Shown piece after piece: positions 9,886 through 17,364 of a stretch of DNA of 32,908 nucleotides. Origin of the DNA: Vicinamibacteria bacterium (GTDB lineage Bacteria > Acidobacteriota > Vicinamibacteria > Vicinamibacterales > UBA2999); contig JAICQE010000022.1 of the NCBI GenBank assembly GCA_025938035.1, forward strand, positions 1 to 32,908, read 5' to 3'. The notes under the pieces were generated by a model. The model saw only the letters and a program-made list of their open reading frames with translations. It did no database searches and had not been told where the DNA came from. A program made the translations under genes and the position numbers. Numbering within the stretch: the stretch's first letter is position 1; each line of letters starts with the position of its first letter.

Positions 9886-12044
9886 TGCCGCCCGAGATAC
9901 TGAAGATCGAGGAGCAATACGCCATCATCAGCGAGGCGGAGAAATCCGCCCCGCTGCGCGTGCTCAAGCACGGCGACAGCTTCGCCGTCTTCGATCCGCA
10001 CGGCGACATCATCGCCGGCCCCTCCGGCTCGTACGGACTCTTTCACGCCGGCACGAGATTTCTGTCGCGGCTGGAGCTGCTCCTCGGCAACCGCCAGCCG
10101 CTCCTGCTGAGCTCCACGATTGCCGACGACAATACGATCTTCTCCGCCGATCTGACCAACCCGGACATCGTGCGCGACGGCCACGTCGTGCTCGAACGCG
10201 GCGTCCTGCACCTGTTCCGATCGCGCGTGCTCGGCAACGGCACCGCCGTCGATCGCGTGCGGATCGCGAACCACGGCCTGCGGCCGATCGAGGTGCCAAT
10301 CTGGATCCGCTTCGAATCGGATTTCGCCGATGTCTTCGAGGTGCGCGGATCGCGCCGGCCGCGGCGCGGCGAAATGCTGCCGACCATCATGCGGGACGGA
10401 TCGGCGTCGCTCCGCTATCGCGGGCTCGACGGCGTCGTGCGGCGCACCCGCCTGCGCGTGCTGCGCGAGCCGGACCGCCGCGAAAACGGCGGCTGGTTCT
10501 TCCTCGTGCCGCTCGATCAGCACGAATGGACCGAAATCGAAATCGCGGTCGTGTGCGAAGTGGCCGACGAGAAGCGCGCGTTCGCGCGCGTCGAGGAGAT
10601 CGTCGAGCAGAGGCACTCGAAGGAGCTGGCCGTCGATGGCTGCGAGGTCTCCAGCTCCAATCAGGCCTTCAACCAGTGGGTACGGCGGTCGTTCGCGGAT
10701 CTTCAGATGATGGTGACGGAGACGCCGTACGGCCCGTATCCGTACGCCGGTATCCCGTGGTTCAGCACGCCCTTCGGGCGCGATGGCATCCTGACGGCGC
10801 TGGAGCTGCTGTGGCTGGCGCCGCAGATCGCCCGCGGCGTCCTCACGTTCCTCGCCGAGACGCAGGCCACCACGAGGCGCGACGAGCAGGACGCACAGCC
10901 GGGAAAGATCCTGCACGAGATACGCGACGGCGAGATGGCCTCGCTCGGCGAAATTCCATTCGGCCGCTACTACGGGAGCGCCGATTCCACGCCGCTCTTC
11001 GTGATGCTGGCGGCGGCGTATTTCGATCGCACGGGCGACGCCGATCTGATCGAACGGCTCTGGCGCCACATTCAGGCTGCGCTCGAGTGGATGGACAAGT
11101 ACGGCGACGTGGACGGCGACGGCTTCATCGAGTACGCGCGCCGCAGCGGGACCGGGCTGATCCAGCAGGGCTGGAAGGACTCATGGGATTCGGTGTTCCA
11201 TCACGATGGCCAGCTCGCGGAGCCGCCGATCGCCCTCTGCGAGATCCAGGGCTATGCCTACGCGGCGTGGAACGGCGCGGCGCGGCTGGCCACGGCACGC
11301 GGCGATCAGAAACAGGCGAAGCGATGGGCGGGCCGTGCGGCCGCGATCCAGGAGCGCTTCGAGCGCGCATTCTGGTGCGAGGACCTCGGCACCTACGCGC
11401 TGGCGCTCGACGGCAAGAAGCAGCCGTGCCGCGTGCGCACGTCGAACGCCGGGCACTGCCTGTTCTCCGGCATCGTTCCGCCGCCGCGCGCGCGTACCGT
11501 CGCGGACACGCTGATGAGCGACGCCTCGTTCAGTGGCTGGGGCGTGCGTACGGTCGAAGCGGGGATGTCGCGCTACAACCCGATGTCGTACCACAACGGC
11601 TCGGTGTGGCCGCACGACACGGCGGTCGTCGCTGCCGGATTTGCGCGCTACGGCCTGACGACACACGCGCTGCGGCTGCTGAGCGCGACGTTCGACTTGA
11701 GTCGCATGGTCGAACTGCATCGCCTGCCGGAGCTGATTTGTGGATTCCACCGCCGGCCGGGCGGTTTCCCCACTCTTTATCCTGTCGCCTGCGCGCCGCA
11801 ATCGTGGGCCGCGGCAGCGGTCTTCCTCCTCCTCCAGTCGTGCCTCGGCATCCATGTGAACGGCACCGCACGGCAGGTGTCGTTCGTCCGCGGGATTCTG
11901 CCCGCCGAACTGGAGTGGCTGCGCATCGTCAACCTGCGCGTCGTCGACGCCAGCGTCGACCTGCTCCTGACCCGCCATGCGCATGACGTGGGAATCACGG
12001 TGCTGCGGCGGGATGGAGATGTAGAGGTGGTGGCCGTGAAATAG
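9885..12044 (+). CDS. Amylo-alpha-1,6-glucosidase / glycogen-debranching-type enzyme (GH133-like)
   Basis: A 719-residue protein with the bacterial GDE architecture. An N-terminal beta-rich domain (about residues 1-230, GDE_N_bis type, with the segment HGDIIAGPSGSYGLFHAGTR) is followed by an (alpha/alpha)6 catalytic domain. Catalytic-domain landmarks are WFSTPFGRDGILTALELLWL around residue 290-310 (Asp300 in GRDG), WKDSWDS, and NGSVWPHDTA near the C-terminus. By family it hydrolyses alpha-1,6 branches, but many bacterial members next to glycosyltransferases have no tested substrate. The ATG at 9885 shares its A with the TGA of the preceding GT4 gene, so translational coupling is likely. The stop TAG (12042-12044) contributes its last G to the first GGGATCA repeat. 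There is no signal peptide, so it is predicted cytoplasmic. Confidence 0.88.
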   Translation: MPPEILKIEEQYAIISEAEKSAPLRVLKHGDSFAVFDPHGDIIAGPSGSYGLFHAGTRFLSRLELLLGNRQPLLLSSTIADDNTIFSADLTNPDIVRDGHVVLERGVLHLFRSRVLGNGTAVDRVRIANHGLRPIEVPIWIRFESDFADVFEVRGSRRPRRGEMLPTIMRDGSASLRYRGLDGVVRRTRLRVLREPDRRENGGWFFLVPLDQHEWTEIEIAVVCEVADEKRAFARVEEIVEQRHSKELAVDGCEVSSSNQAFNQWVRRSFADLQMMVTETPYGPYPYAGIPWFSTPFGRDGILTALELLWLAPQIARGVLTFLAETQATTRRDEQDAQPGKILHEIRDGEMASLGEIPFGRYYGSADSTPLFVMLAAAYFDRTGDADLIERLWRHIQAALEWMDKYGDVDGDGFIEYARRSGTGLIQQGWKDSWDSVFHHDGQLAEPPIALCEIQGYAYAAWNGAARLATARGDQKQAKRWAGRAAAIQERFERAFWCEDLGTYALALDGKKQPCRVRTSNAGHCLFSGIVPPPRARTVADTLMSDASFSGWGVRTVEAGMSRYNPMSYHNGSVWPHDTAVVAAGFARYGLTTHALRLLSATFDLSRMVELHRLPELICGFHRRPGGFPTLYPVACAPQSWAAAAVFLLLQSCLGIHVNGTARQVSFVRGILPAELEWLRIVNLRVVDASVDLLLTRHAHDVGITVLRRDGDVEVVAVK

Positions 12045-12088
12045 GGATCAGGGATCAGGGATCAGGGATCAGGGATCAGGGATCAGGG
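12044..12088 (+). repeat. GGGATCA heptamer array 1 (six units plus GGG)
   Basis: Six perfect GGGATCA units run from 12044 to 12085, followed by GGG at 12086-12088. The first G is the last base of the debranching gene's TAG. On the other strand the TCA at 12083-12085 gives the TGA stop of the four-helix-bundle gene. The strand with seven GGG runs separated by four bases fits the G3-N1-7 G-quadruplex pattern; folding is inference. Confidence 0.95.
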
Positions 12089-12466
12089 CGTCTGTTGGAC
12101 TCCTCTTGTCTTCCTTCGCAACGAACGCCGTAGCCCGAACAGCACACGCCGTAGATCGCCTGCGATTGTATCGAGGTGCGTGAAGTCGTTCGGCCTCGCA
12201 TAGTTCAGCCTTCGCGCGATTTCGATTTGCGTTTCACACTCGGCCACACTGCCCATCGCAATGACCACGTATCGAAGGTATGTTCGCGTCCCTTGCAGGT
12301 GTCCCTCGCTGACATTGGAGGGAATGGCGACAGCCGCGCGCCGTAACTGCGACGTCAGTCCGTAGCGCTCGTCGCGCGGAAACTCCTCGGTGACCGCGTA
12401 TATCGCCAGCACATACTCCATTCCAAGCTGCCAAGCCTGCAGATCGCGAAAGGACTGGATCGCCAC
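12083..12466 (-). CDS. Four-helix-bundle protein (S23 / 23S rRNA intervening-sequence type, TIGR02436)
   Basis: A small helical protein of about 127 residues with the family landmarks SFRDLQAWQLGMEYV near the start, YGLTSQLRRAAVAIPSNVSEG in the centre (split here by residue, RRAAVAIPSNVSEG being the core) and GSVAECETQIEIARRL after it. Members were first found inside intervening sequences of 23S rRNA genes; a related fold is the Avd accessory protein of diversity-generating retroelements. The cellular role is unsettled. I prefer the GTG at 12466, which yields the usual VAIQSFRDL start; a TTG at 12484 is just after an upstream stop and is the only longer option. The stop codon lies inside heptamer array 1. 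Hand counting 240 bases in and near the gene gives about 57% G+C against about 65-67% in adjacent lines, hinting at separate ancestry. Confidence 0.85.
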   Translation of the reverse strand: MAIQSFRDLQAWQLGMEYVLAIYAVTEEFPRDERYGLTSQLRRAAVAIPSNVSEGHLQGTRTYLRYVVIAMGSVAECETQIEIARRLNYARPNDFTHLDTIAGDLRRVLFGLRRSLRRKTRGVQQTP

Positions 12467-12605
12467 GGCTGAGCAGCAAAGCAAGAACTATGACCGTCGA
12501 CAATCCAACCGGAAACAGGTCATCTCTCGCGGCACGAGGGAACCGATTACTCATCGGCCTGCCGCGCCACGTCGAAGTGTGGGAAACATTGACCCGGCTC
12601 GACTA

Positions 12606-12658
12606 CCCCTGATCCCTGACCCCTGATCCCTGACCCCTGCCCCCTGACCCCTGCTCAG
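12606..12658 (-). repeat. Heptamer array 2 (inverted relative to array 1)
   Basis: From 12610 the + strand reads TGATCCC, TGACCCC, TGATCCC, TGACCCC, TGCCCCC, TGACCCC, then a decayed TGCTCAG, preceded by CCCC. On the minus strand this is GGGATCA, GGGGTCA and GGGGGCA, the same family as array 1 in opposite orientation. The last unit contains the TCA (12655-12657) that is the TGA stop of the TIGR03435 gene. The G-rich strand is the sense strand of that gene. Confidence 0.9.
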
Positions 12659-13467
12659 TTCTCCGCCGGCTGTGAGACGCGGTCGATCACGAGCACTTCC
12701 ACCGGCCCACGTTCTGAATCGAGGCGCAATCCGAGCTGCTCGCGCAGTGCGGTCGGGAGCGGCGGGATGTCGCTGTCGGTTGTCGCGTCCAGTCCGCCAG
12801 GCGGTCGTGCCCCGACGAGCGCGCTGCGATCGGCGGTGAACTGCAGATCGAGGTCGTAGCGCGCGGTCAAACCCGTCCGGTCCACGAGCGGCCGATCGAC
12901 GTACTCGCCCAACGTCCGCGCAAAATCCGCCATCGTCGTGCCGCCTCCGCGCAGGCTGGCGCTTCCGCCGTTCTGGCTGACGAGCAACCCGCACTGGACC
13001 CTTCCGGCGATCATGCGCGACGGCGCGTCCGGCGCCGAGCAGTCGAACGCGGCCGGCTGCAGGCGCGGGCCGGACGCACCGGGTTTCGCCACGGTCAACA
13101 CGAAGATCGGCATCTCGCGCGTTTCCATATGCGCGGCCAGCCCGAACCGATCCGCGAGGAGCGCGCGAACCATCTGGCGCGTGCGTTCGCCCGACCAGCC
13201 CTCAACCGAAGCCGTTGCCGAGACGTCAAACCGGTCAACGCCGATCCATCCCGGCCCGCCGATGATTCGCGGCTCGGCGATCCGGTAAGACCAGCGGATT
13301 AGGAACCGCAGCGGCGTGTTGGTGGCCTGGAAGCGGCCGGGCGGCGTCTCGACGCCCACGCGCGCGCCGCCAAGCGGATTCTTTTTGATGGATGCAACGT
13401 CAAACTGGGGGGATTGCGCCGCGGCCACAGAGACAACGACGAGCAGGGCTCCGACTGTCGCCTTCAT
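12655..13467 (-). CDS. TIGR03435 / DUF3738 soil-associated exported protein
   Basis: A 270-residue protein of the TIGR03435 family, which is strongly expanded in soil Acidobacteriota such as Solibacter and has no known function. The N-terminus MKATVGALLVVVSVAAAQ looks like a signal peptide. The mature start FDVASIKKN and the later segments GRFQATNTPLRFLI, RIIGGPGWI and MVRALLADRFGLAAHMETRE are the hallmarks of the family, as is the C-terminal EQLGLRLDSERGPVEVLVID. An in-frame ATG at 13482 would add five residues (MIDAR) before the chosen start; neither has a strong ribosome site. The stop codon lies in a heptamer repeat. The gene is divergent from the amine oxidase gene, with 92 bases between the two starts. 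Confidence 0.9.
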   Translation of the reverse strand: MKATVGALLVVVSVAAAQSPQFDVASIKKNPLGGARVGVETPPGRFQATNTPLRFLIRWSYRIAEPRIIGGPGWIGVDRFDVSATASVEGWSGERTRQMVRALLADRFGLAAHMETREMPIFVLTVAKPGASGPRLQPAAFDCSAPDAPSRMIAGRVQCGLLVSQNGGSASLRGGGTTMADFARTLGEYVDRPLVDRTGLTARYDLDLQFTADRSALVGARPPGGLDATTDSDIPPLPTALREQLGLRLDSERGPVEVLVIDRVSQPAEN

Positions 13468-13559
13468 GCGTGCGTCTATCATCTACTGTTTCGTGCGCTA
13501 CCAAGGACACGAAGGCTTGGCCAATTCTTTGTGACACTGGCGGCCGTGCCGGAGGACCG

Positions 13560-15071
13560 ATGTCTATCACGCGACGACGTTTCTTGACCCGCGTAGCCGC
13601 CGCCGGCGGCGCCTCGCTCGTCTACGAAGCGATGACCGGGCTTGGCCTGCTCGCGCAGGCAACCCAGGCGCCGTTCGGACTGCAGGGCCGCGTGTCGGGC
13701 ACTCGCGTTCTCATCCTTGGCGCCGGAATCGCGGGTTTGACCGTCGCTTATGAGCTGGGCAAAGTTGGCTACGACTGCCGGGTGCTCGAGGGACGCGCGC
13801 GGCCGGGCGGCCGCTGCTTCACCGTCCGGCGCGGCACGGTAAGCGAGGAAGAAGGCTCGACACAGACGGCAGCGTTCGACGAGGGCCTCTACTTCAACGC
13901 AGGCCCGATGCGCATCCCGCACCATCACCAGACGACGCTCGGGTACTGCCGGGAGCTGCAGGTGCCGGTCGAAGTCTTCGTCGCCGACTCGGACAGCGCG
14001 TATCTGTATCAGACCCGATCGGCCACCCTGAGCGGGCGCCGGATTCGCATGCGCGAAGCACGTGCGGACTTCGACGGCTACACCGCCGAGCTTTTGAGCA
14101 AGGCGCTCTCGCAGCAGCAACTGGATCAACCGCTGACCAACGACGACCGCGAGAAACTGCTTGCGTATCTCCGCCGGCTGGGTTCACTCGACCAGCAGCG
14201 GACGTACCGGGGCTCGCCGCGGCGGCAGGGACATTCGTCCCGCACCGAGCCGCTGCCACTGCGCGATCTGCTCGGCGCGAACATTGACTTCTACCTGGGG
14301 ATCGACTGGGACTCGCAAGCGCCGATGTTGCAAGTGGCCGGAGGGATGGATCGGCTTCCAGCCGCCCTGGCGGCCCGAGTGGGAAGCCGGATCACGTATC
14401 GAGCGGCCGTTCGCGAAATCAGGCAGGGCGAACGCGGCGTGTGGGCGATCTATGCCGATGCCGATGGGCGGCCCAGGCGCGTGGACGCGGACTACCTGGT
14501 CAGCACGATTCCACTGCCGGTATTGAGCGGGCTGCAGAAGGATCTGTCGCAGCCGGTCCAGTCAGCAGTCGCCGCGTCGGTCTACGACGGCGCCGGCAGA
14601 ATCGGCCTGCAGTTCAAGCGCCGCTTCTGGGAAACAGACGACCACATCTACGGCGGCCGAACGTGGACGGATCAGGAGATCGGGCAGATCCTGTATCCGT
14701 CGCACGGCTTCCACACGGCGAAAGGCGTGCTGGTCGGATTCTTCCTCGACTTCAACCGGCAGATGCGGGAGCGGCCGCCCGCCGAACGTCAGCGTCTGGC
14801 GCTCGAGTACGGCACCCGCATCCATCCCCAGTACGCCACGGAGTTCGAGACCGCCTTCTCCGTGTCGTGGCCGCGTGTGCCATGGAGTCGCGGCTCCTGG
14901 CGCCAGGAAACGCCGGCGGCGCTGAAGTCGCTGGCCGCGCTCCAGCAGCCAGATGGCCGTATCTACTTCGCCGGCGACTATATGACCGACCTGAGCTCAT
15001 TCATGCAGGGCGCATTCGAGTCAGCGCGCACGACGGCGATGGCTCTCCATGCGCGGGTGAGCAGAGTCTAA
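13560..15071 (+). CDS. Tat-exported flavin monoamine oxidase / L-amino-acid-oxidase-like protein
   Basis: A 503-residue FAD enzyme of the amine oxidase family (PF01593), expected to oxidise an amine or amino acid with O2 and release H2O2, aldehyde or keto acid, and ammonia. The N-terminus SITRRRFLTRVAAAGGASL is a twin-arginine signal, so the folded flavoprotein should be exported. The dinucleotide fold appears as VLILGAGIAGLTVAYELG with G54, G56 and G59, followed by the LEGRARPGGR flavin-contact segment. The C-terminal FAD site is RIYFAGDYMTDLSSFMQGA near residue 470-490. GGAGGA at 13551-13556 lies just before the ATG at 13560 and fixes the start; upstream in-frame codons are not needed. The substrate cannot be told from the sequence; tryptophan 2-monooxygenase-like enzymes share this layout. 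Confidence 0.87.
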   Translation: MSITRRRFLTRVAAAGGASLVYEAMTGLGLLAQATQAPFGLQGRVSGTRVLILGAGIAGLTVAYELGKVGYDCRVLEGRARPGGRCFTVRRGTVSEEEGSTQTAAFDEGLYFNAGPMRIPHHHQTTLGYCRELQVPVEVFVADSDSAYLYQTRSATLSGRRIRMREARADFDGYTAELLSKALSQQQLDQPLTNDDREKLLAYLRRLGSLDQQRTYRGSPRRQGHSSRTEPLPLRDLLGANIDFYLGIDWDSQAPMLQVAGGMDRLPAALAARVGSRITYRAAVREIRQGERGVWAIYADADGRPRRVDADYLVSTIPLPVLSGLQKDLSQPVQSAVAASVYDGAGRIGLQFKRRFWETDDHIYGGRTWTDQEIGQILYPSHGFHTAKGVLVGFFLDFNRQMRERPPAERQRLALEYGTRIHPQYATEFETAFSVSWPRVPWSRGSWRQETPAALKSLAALQQPDGRIYFAGDYMTDLSSFMQGAFESARTTAMALHARVSRV

Positions 15072-15083
15072 CGAGCCTAGATG

Positions 15084-15497
15084 CTACGTCTGCGGCTTCA
15101 AGGCGAGGACCATCCACAACGTTCCAAATCGGTCTCTGAGTTGGCCAAACCGCGTGGCGAAGAACGTTTCCTCCATGCGCATCAAGACCTGGCCGCCGTC
15201 CGTGAGCAGCCCCCAAATGCGCTCGGCTTCGGCGGCGCCGTCAACCGTCAGCGTCAAGTACGCGCTGCGCATCGGCTGAAAACGATCGGGCGGAACGTCG
15301 GACACCATCAGCTGCGTGCCGCCGACATCCATGATGGCGTACTGGATCGAGCTCTCCCAGCCCGGCCACGTGACCGGCTGATCGGGCTGCTCCGCCCGAC
15401 GCATCATCATGATGATCGTTCCGCCGAGGTGCTGTTCGTAAAATCGCAGCGCCTGTTCGCAGTTGCCGCCAAAATTCAGGAAGGTGGTGAGTTTCAT
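15084..15497 (-). CDS. PhnB-like VOC (glyoxalase/bleomycin-resistance fold) protein
   Basis: A complete 137-residue VOC-superfamily protein of the PhnB/YjdN-like group. The start KLTTFLNFGGNCEQALRFYE and the repeat-like halves ending in MVSDVPPDRF and RDRFGTLWMVL match this family (the last is the usual RDxFGxxW close). Members of the group are often annotated as 3-demethylubiquinone methyltransferase-like, but the activity is generally unknown. Its ATG overlaps the TGA of the upstream gene as ATGA (15494-15497), so it is the third, translationally coupled gene of a minus-strand operon. The convergent amine oxidase gene ends 12 bases away. Its job in the operon is not apparent. Confidence 0.87.
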   Translation of the reverse strand: MKLTTFLNFGGNCEQALRFYEQHLGGTIIMMMRRAEQPDQPVTWPGWESSIQYAIMDVGGTQLMVSDVPPDRFQPMRSAYLTLTVDGAAEAERIWGLLTDGGQVLMRMEETFFATRFGQLRDRFGTLWMVLALKPQT

Positions 15498-16045
15498 CGC
15501 GTCGCCGCGATCTGCATCGTTCCCGGAAACGTGAGCGGTGAGAGCTTCTTTTCCGCCAGCAGCAGGCCCAACCCTTCGAGCTTTCCTTGCGCCTGGCAGT
15601 TGCCGCTGCGGATCGCGCGGACCTCGCCGTTCTGCAGTTTCAAGACGAAGGCGTTCAGCGTGAACGAGGCGGTCACCGTGAACTTCAGCGTCTTCACCGG
15701 CGCCTTCCCGAACTGCACAGTGATGTACGGGCTGTGACTGGTGGAGATCGTGTGCTCCGCCAATTCCACATCAATCTCGTCGGCGGGCTTCTCCCGCGAC
15801 TCGGCGAGCTTCTTTTTTACTTCGTTAGCCTTCTTCCACGTTGCCACGAGCAGCGTCGGCACCTCCACGTCGAGCAATTCCGCAATCTTGACGGTCAGAT
15901 CGGGCATCGACGCCTTCCACTTGATGCCCTTGACCTCCTCGCCGAGCCTTTCACGGAACGGTTTCCATCCGTCCGGCAGCCGATCCGGCTCGTGTTCCGA
16001 GGGAAGGTCGAAGAGAGTACGCAAAGTTGGTACGTTGGTGGTCAT
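15494..16045 (-). CDS. Conserved-looking hypothetical protein, 183 aa, middle gene of a coupled operon
   Basis: I do not recognise this protein. It has no signal peptide or membrane segment, so it is predicted cytoplasmic. The first half is helical and charged: residues about 15-60 carry KPFRERLGEEVKGIKWKASM, and residues 85-105 a Lys/Glu-rich stretch TWKKANEVKKKLAESREK. The second half (about 120-183) is a run of alternating hydrophobic and polar residues, for example KTLKFTVTASFTLNAFVLKL, suggesting a beta sheet, with one Cys in SGNCQAQG. Its ATG overlaps the stop of the PKD-like membrane protein (ATGA at 16042-16045), and its stop overlaps the start of the VOC gene in the same way. Tight coupling to a protein with a cytoplasmic tail suggests a partner role, which is inference. 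Confidence 0.8.
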   Translation of the reverse strand: MTTNVPTLRTLFDLPSEHEPDRLPDGWKPFRERLGEEVKGIKWKASMPDLTVKIAELLDVEVPTLLVATWKKANEVKKKLAESREKPADEIDVELAEHTISTSHSPYITVQFGKAPVKTLKFTVTASFTLNAFVLKLQNGEVRAIRSGNCQAQGKLEGLGLLLAEKKLSPLTFPGTMQIAATR

Positions 16046-17364
16046 ACGATCTCCGAATCGACGATCAGCCGCCCGCCGGGAACACTCACCGTCGTCTGCA
16101 CGGCATCGACTTCCCGGTGCAGCCGCACTTCGAGCTCAATGTTGACGCCGCCGTCGGCACTCTCGATCTGCGAGTCGGCTTGCCCGTGATGGGAAGTGAA
16201 CGTCGGCCGCGGGACAAAAAATGCCTGTTTCGCGCCGTAACCGAGGAGAAGAGCAACGAGCGCGATTGCGCCATATGGCAACCAGTCCCATTCACCACCA
16301 CCACCACCGCCGCCGCCACCGCCACCGCCGCCACCGGCGCGGCCGGGGTCACCGCCGCGTGGGTCGGGAATAACAACAGGCACCGCGCGCACCACCAGAC
16401 TGCGTACTGCGCTGGCCGCCACCTGCGTCACTCCGGCGTTTGTCACACGTCCGATTTCCGCGAATGGCTGGTACGTGCCGGCCGCATTGTAGGAGTGCGT
16501 GGTACTGGGATTGGCGCTCCACTCGCTCGCTGAACCATCGGCAAAGTTCACGCGATAGCGAAGCGCCGGATCGTTGCCGGGAAACTGCACGGTGAACGTG
16601 CGCGCGTCGTTGGACGAGAGCGACGCGGGCGCGTCGAGCGCCACTTCCGCTACTTGAAGCGAGATCGGCTCGGACCTGTCCCACGAGAAGTTCTGGCCAT
16701 CGTCGAAGATACCGACCTCCATCGAGGTGGTGTATGCACCCGGGCTCGTGTAAGCGTGAGATGTCTGCACGTCCGGTATCCAGCCGGAGTCTGTGTTATC
16801 GGCAAACGTGAACCTGTAACGGATGCGTGAATCCCCGGGCCGGGCGGGCGTGGCAAACGTGATCGTCTCGCCGACGGCTGCAACGGGCGGCGCCGCCGAA
16901 AACGTCGTCGTGCGGACGTTGACGCCGACGCTGTTCTGGACGACAGGCTTCTGCTGAAAAACCTCAGCGCCGAACGGTACCGACACCTCGAGGGAAATCG
17001 TGTACGGACCCGCTTTTTTGTAGGGTCGCTGGACCTGCGGTGTCTGGTTGGGGACCCGGACCTTCTCGCCATTACCGAAATCGACCGTATACGCGTACTG
17101 CGATCTGGCAACAAAGTCCGTCGGATTCACGGTGACCGTCACTAGTTCGTTGACGTAGAGATCGCTCTGGCTGACTGCCAGCGAGACCGAGGGCTTCAAT
17201 TGCTGCGCCGCCGCTGCCGCACGGGCGCCGCGTGCACCCGCGTCCTGAATACGAGTGCCGGTCGGGGGCGCCGGCGGTCTCTGCGCGGTGGCCGGTAGGG
17301 ACCAGCAGCCAAGTGCCGCGATGGCAATCGCCATCACCCGGCGCCGCCGTCGATTCAGACCCAT
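16042..17364 (-). CDS. Exported PKD-like repeat protein with polyglycine linker and C-terminal membrane anchor
   Basis: A 440-residue protein with no assigned function. MGLNRRRRRVMAIAIAALG followed by a stretch ending ATAQ is a signal peptide. Three PKD-like beta-sandwich repeats follow, recognised by the paired motifs VDFGNG...YKKAGPYTISLEV, FTFADN...HAYTSPGAYTTSMEV and VNFADG...HSYNAAGTYQPFAEI, where the second part is the usual PKD closing strand. A Pro/Gly region contains 14 consecutive glycines (codons at 16294-16335), then EWDWLPYGAIALVALLLGYG, a likely membrane helix, and a C-terminal tail of about 60 residues that ends in a beta-rich segment. The most likely topology is repeats outside the inner membrane and tail inside. 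The ATG at 17364 gives a normal signal peptide; a GTG at 17385 is possible. It is the first gene of an operon with ATGA overlaps. Confidence 0.8.
   Translation of the reverse strand: MGLNRRRRRVMAIAIAALGCWSLPATAQRPPAPPTGTRIQDAGARGARAAAAAQQLKPSVSLAVSQSDLYVNELVTVTVNPTDFVARSQYAYTVDFGNGEKVRVPNQTPQVQRPYKKAGPYTISLEVSVPFGAEVFQQKPVVQNSVGVNVRTTTFSAAPPVAAVGETITFATPARPGDSRIRYRFTFADNTDSGWIPDVQTSHAYTSPGAYTTSMEVGIFDDGQNFSWDRSEPISLQVAEVALDAPASLSSNDARTFTVQFPGNDPALRYRVNFADGSASEWSANPSTTHSYNAAGTYQPFAEIGRVTNAGVTQVAASAVRSLVVRAVPVVIPDPRGGDPGRAGGGGGGGGGGGGGGEWDWLPYGAIALVALLLGYGAKQAFFVPRPTFTSHHGQADSQIESADGGVNIELEVRLHREVDAVQTTVSVPGGRLIVDSEIV
16294..16335 (-). repeat. Trinucleotide repeat encoding 14 glycines
   Basis: Fourteen consecutive ACC/GCC triplets on the + strand are read as GGT/GGC glycine codons on the minus strand inside the PKD-like gene. 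Slippage in this stretch would change the linker length by whole residues without a frameshift, so length variation between strains would be tolerated. Confidence 0.9.

Noticed and set aside
12083..12466. Diversity-generating retroelement suggested by the Avd-like fold
   Set aside because: No reverse transcriptase and no template/variable repeat pair is visible near the gene, so only an S23-type protein can be supported.
12044..12658. Possible CRISPR array
   Set aside because: Units are seven bases long and contiguous with no unique spacers, and no cas gene is present. The same holds for the 21-22 bp array at 8717-8801.
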